Translations under genes and position numbers: made by a program | Part shown: one piece after another, positions 6,350 to 6,585 of the stretch | Numbering within the stretch: the stretch's first letter is position 1 | How the letters are laid out: every line of letters starts with the position of its first letter | The notes under the pieces: model-generated | Seen by the model: only the letters and a program-made list of their open reading frames with translations | Databases searched by the model: none | Told to the model about the DNA's origin: nothing | NCBI GenBank assembly: GCA_964496725.1 | Contig: CAZCAS010000069.1 | Location: 1 to 6,585, forward strand | Direction: 5' to 3' | Source: JAZGHN01 sp964496725 | GTDB lineage: Bacteria; Chloroflexota; Dehalococcoidia; Dehalococcoidales; E44-bin46 | Length of the DNA stretch: 6,585 nucleotides

Positions 6350-6398
6350 ACTTATTCGAGTTAAATTATAGCACAAGATAAAACAAATGAGCATCGGT
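6319..6398. repeat. Inverted partial copy of a tRNA-Arg segment
   Basis: ACCGATGCTC inside the tRNA gene (6319-6328) and GAGCATCGGT just upstream of its promoter (6389-6398) are exact reverse complements. With flanking bases the match is 13 of 15 (tRNA D-stem 3' side and anticodon stem). The two lie 60 bases apart. The upstream arm is outside the predicted tRNA transcript, so this is not an RNA fold of that transcript. It may be chance or a relic of rearrangement. Confidence 0.4.
6365..6373 (-). promoter_or_regulatory. Extended -10 promoter of tRNA-Arg
   Basis: TGCTATAAT on the - strand is a perfect extended -10 element (TGnTATAAT). Initiation about seven bases on, near 6358, would leave only some eight bases before the mature tRNA 5' end at 6349. 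No good -35 box is present (best is TGCTCA, three of six), as is common when the extended -10 is strong. Confidence 0.65.
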
Positions 6399-6518
6399 TT
6401 CCGCTAGAGCAGGCTGTTGTGGGCTATCTATTATCCTGTAGAGTTGAGGGTAAATCACCTTCCACCTCTTTTTCTCGCTAGGCATAAATTTTAAAACTTT
6501 GATTTTATGCTCAACCAT
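6366..6518 (-). CDS. Doubtful 50-codon open frame upstream of tRNA-Arg
   Basis: ATG at 6518 to TAA at 6368-6366 encodes 50 residues. It starts MVEHKIKVLKF and ends in a hydrophobic LFYLVL, with a basic EKKRWKV patch between. The ATG has no clear Shine-Dalgarno. An internal GTG at 6458 follows AGAGGTGG closely and would give 30 residues. The stop falls within the tRNA promoter TATAAT. I recognise no family. It could be a spurious frame or the worn end of a former gene; I list it only because the region is otherwise empty. Confidence 0.15.
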   Translation of the reverse strand: MVEHKIKVLKFMPSEKKRWKVIYPQLYRIIDSPQQPALAETDAHLFYLVL

Positions 6519-6580
6519 TTAGATGGTATGAAACCTTGTCATTTGATATTGGCAAAATGTGCTCCTTGCCTATTATAGGC
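6482..6580. repeat. Three short dyads in the A+T-rich right end
   Basis: GCATAAA/TTTATGC (6482-6488 with 6504-6510, 15-base loop), ACCAT-TTAG-ATGGT (6514-6527) and GCCTAT-T-ATAGGC (6568-6580). None is followed by a T run, so I do not call terminators. They could be operator-like sites or folds in a transcript that enters from beyond the right edge. The ~235 bases from 6350 to the window end otherwise hold only the tRNA promoter and the doubtful small frame. Confidence 0.35.
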
Positions 6581-6585
6581 TGGCA

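Noticed and set aside
6098..6394. 98-residue frame on the - strand containing IAQRIEHRSSEPRVVGSNPS
   Set aside because: This is the tRNA-Arg gene read as protein, a well-known false gene.
6511..6585. Possible C-terminal 24 codons of a - strand gene entering from the right edge, stop at 6513-6511
   Set aside because: An open frame this short is expected by chance, and nothing in the residues is recognisable.

Overview
This is a bacterial chromosomal window made mostly of housekeeping genes. The overall look suggests an anaerobic, uncultured-type bacterium. Dehalococcoidia-like Chloroflexota is my best guess, but it rests on protein flavour and mixed codon use (many ATA and AGG codons in G+C-rich genes), so I hold it loosely. 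Most genes are fairly G+C-rich (36 of 60 bases at 2821-2880). One gene, at 3212-4102, is strikingly A+T-rich (19 of 60 G+C at 3421-3480).

Left part (1-1946). The last ~50 codons of a probable lgt (prolipoprotein diacylglyceryl transferase) run in from the left edge on the + strand. They converge on recJ (single-strand DNA exonuclease, - strand), and the two stop codons share bases 152-155. recJ is divergent from the next gene. The 67-base gap between them holds an almost perfectly symmetric back-to-back promoter, TTGACC-18-TATAAT on each strand with overlapping -10 boxes.

Middle (1947-4253). mtaB, a radical-SAM tRNA methylthiotransferase (ms2t6A37 type), overlaps by ATGA the start of an unrecognised 296-residue protein. 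That protein has two membrane helices at its N-terminus and a long, probably cytosolic, C-terminal region. It is the only accessory-looking gene here and the best candidate for something undescribed. A 151-base gap follows, with a weak promoter candidate and a strong ribosome binding site.

Right part (4254-6585). pckA encodes a somewhat divergent ATP-type PEP carboxykinase. After it comes a compound inverted repeat, probably a terminator, facing a convergent small zinc-ribbon protein gene (- strand, GTG start). Further right is tRNA-Arg(TCG) on the - strand with an extended -10 promoter, and then about 230 bases of A+T-rich sequence. That tail has several short dyads and a doubtful 50-codon frame, but no gene I can support firmly.

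The genes do not form one pathway. They cover lipoprotein maturation, DNA repair, tRNA modification, central carbon metabolism and decoding. I see no CRISPR array, insertion sequence, phage gene or recognised defence system.
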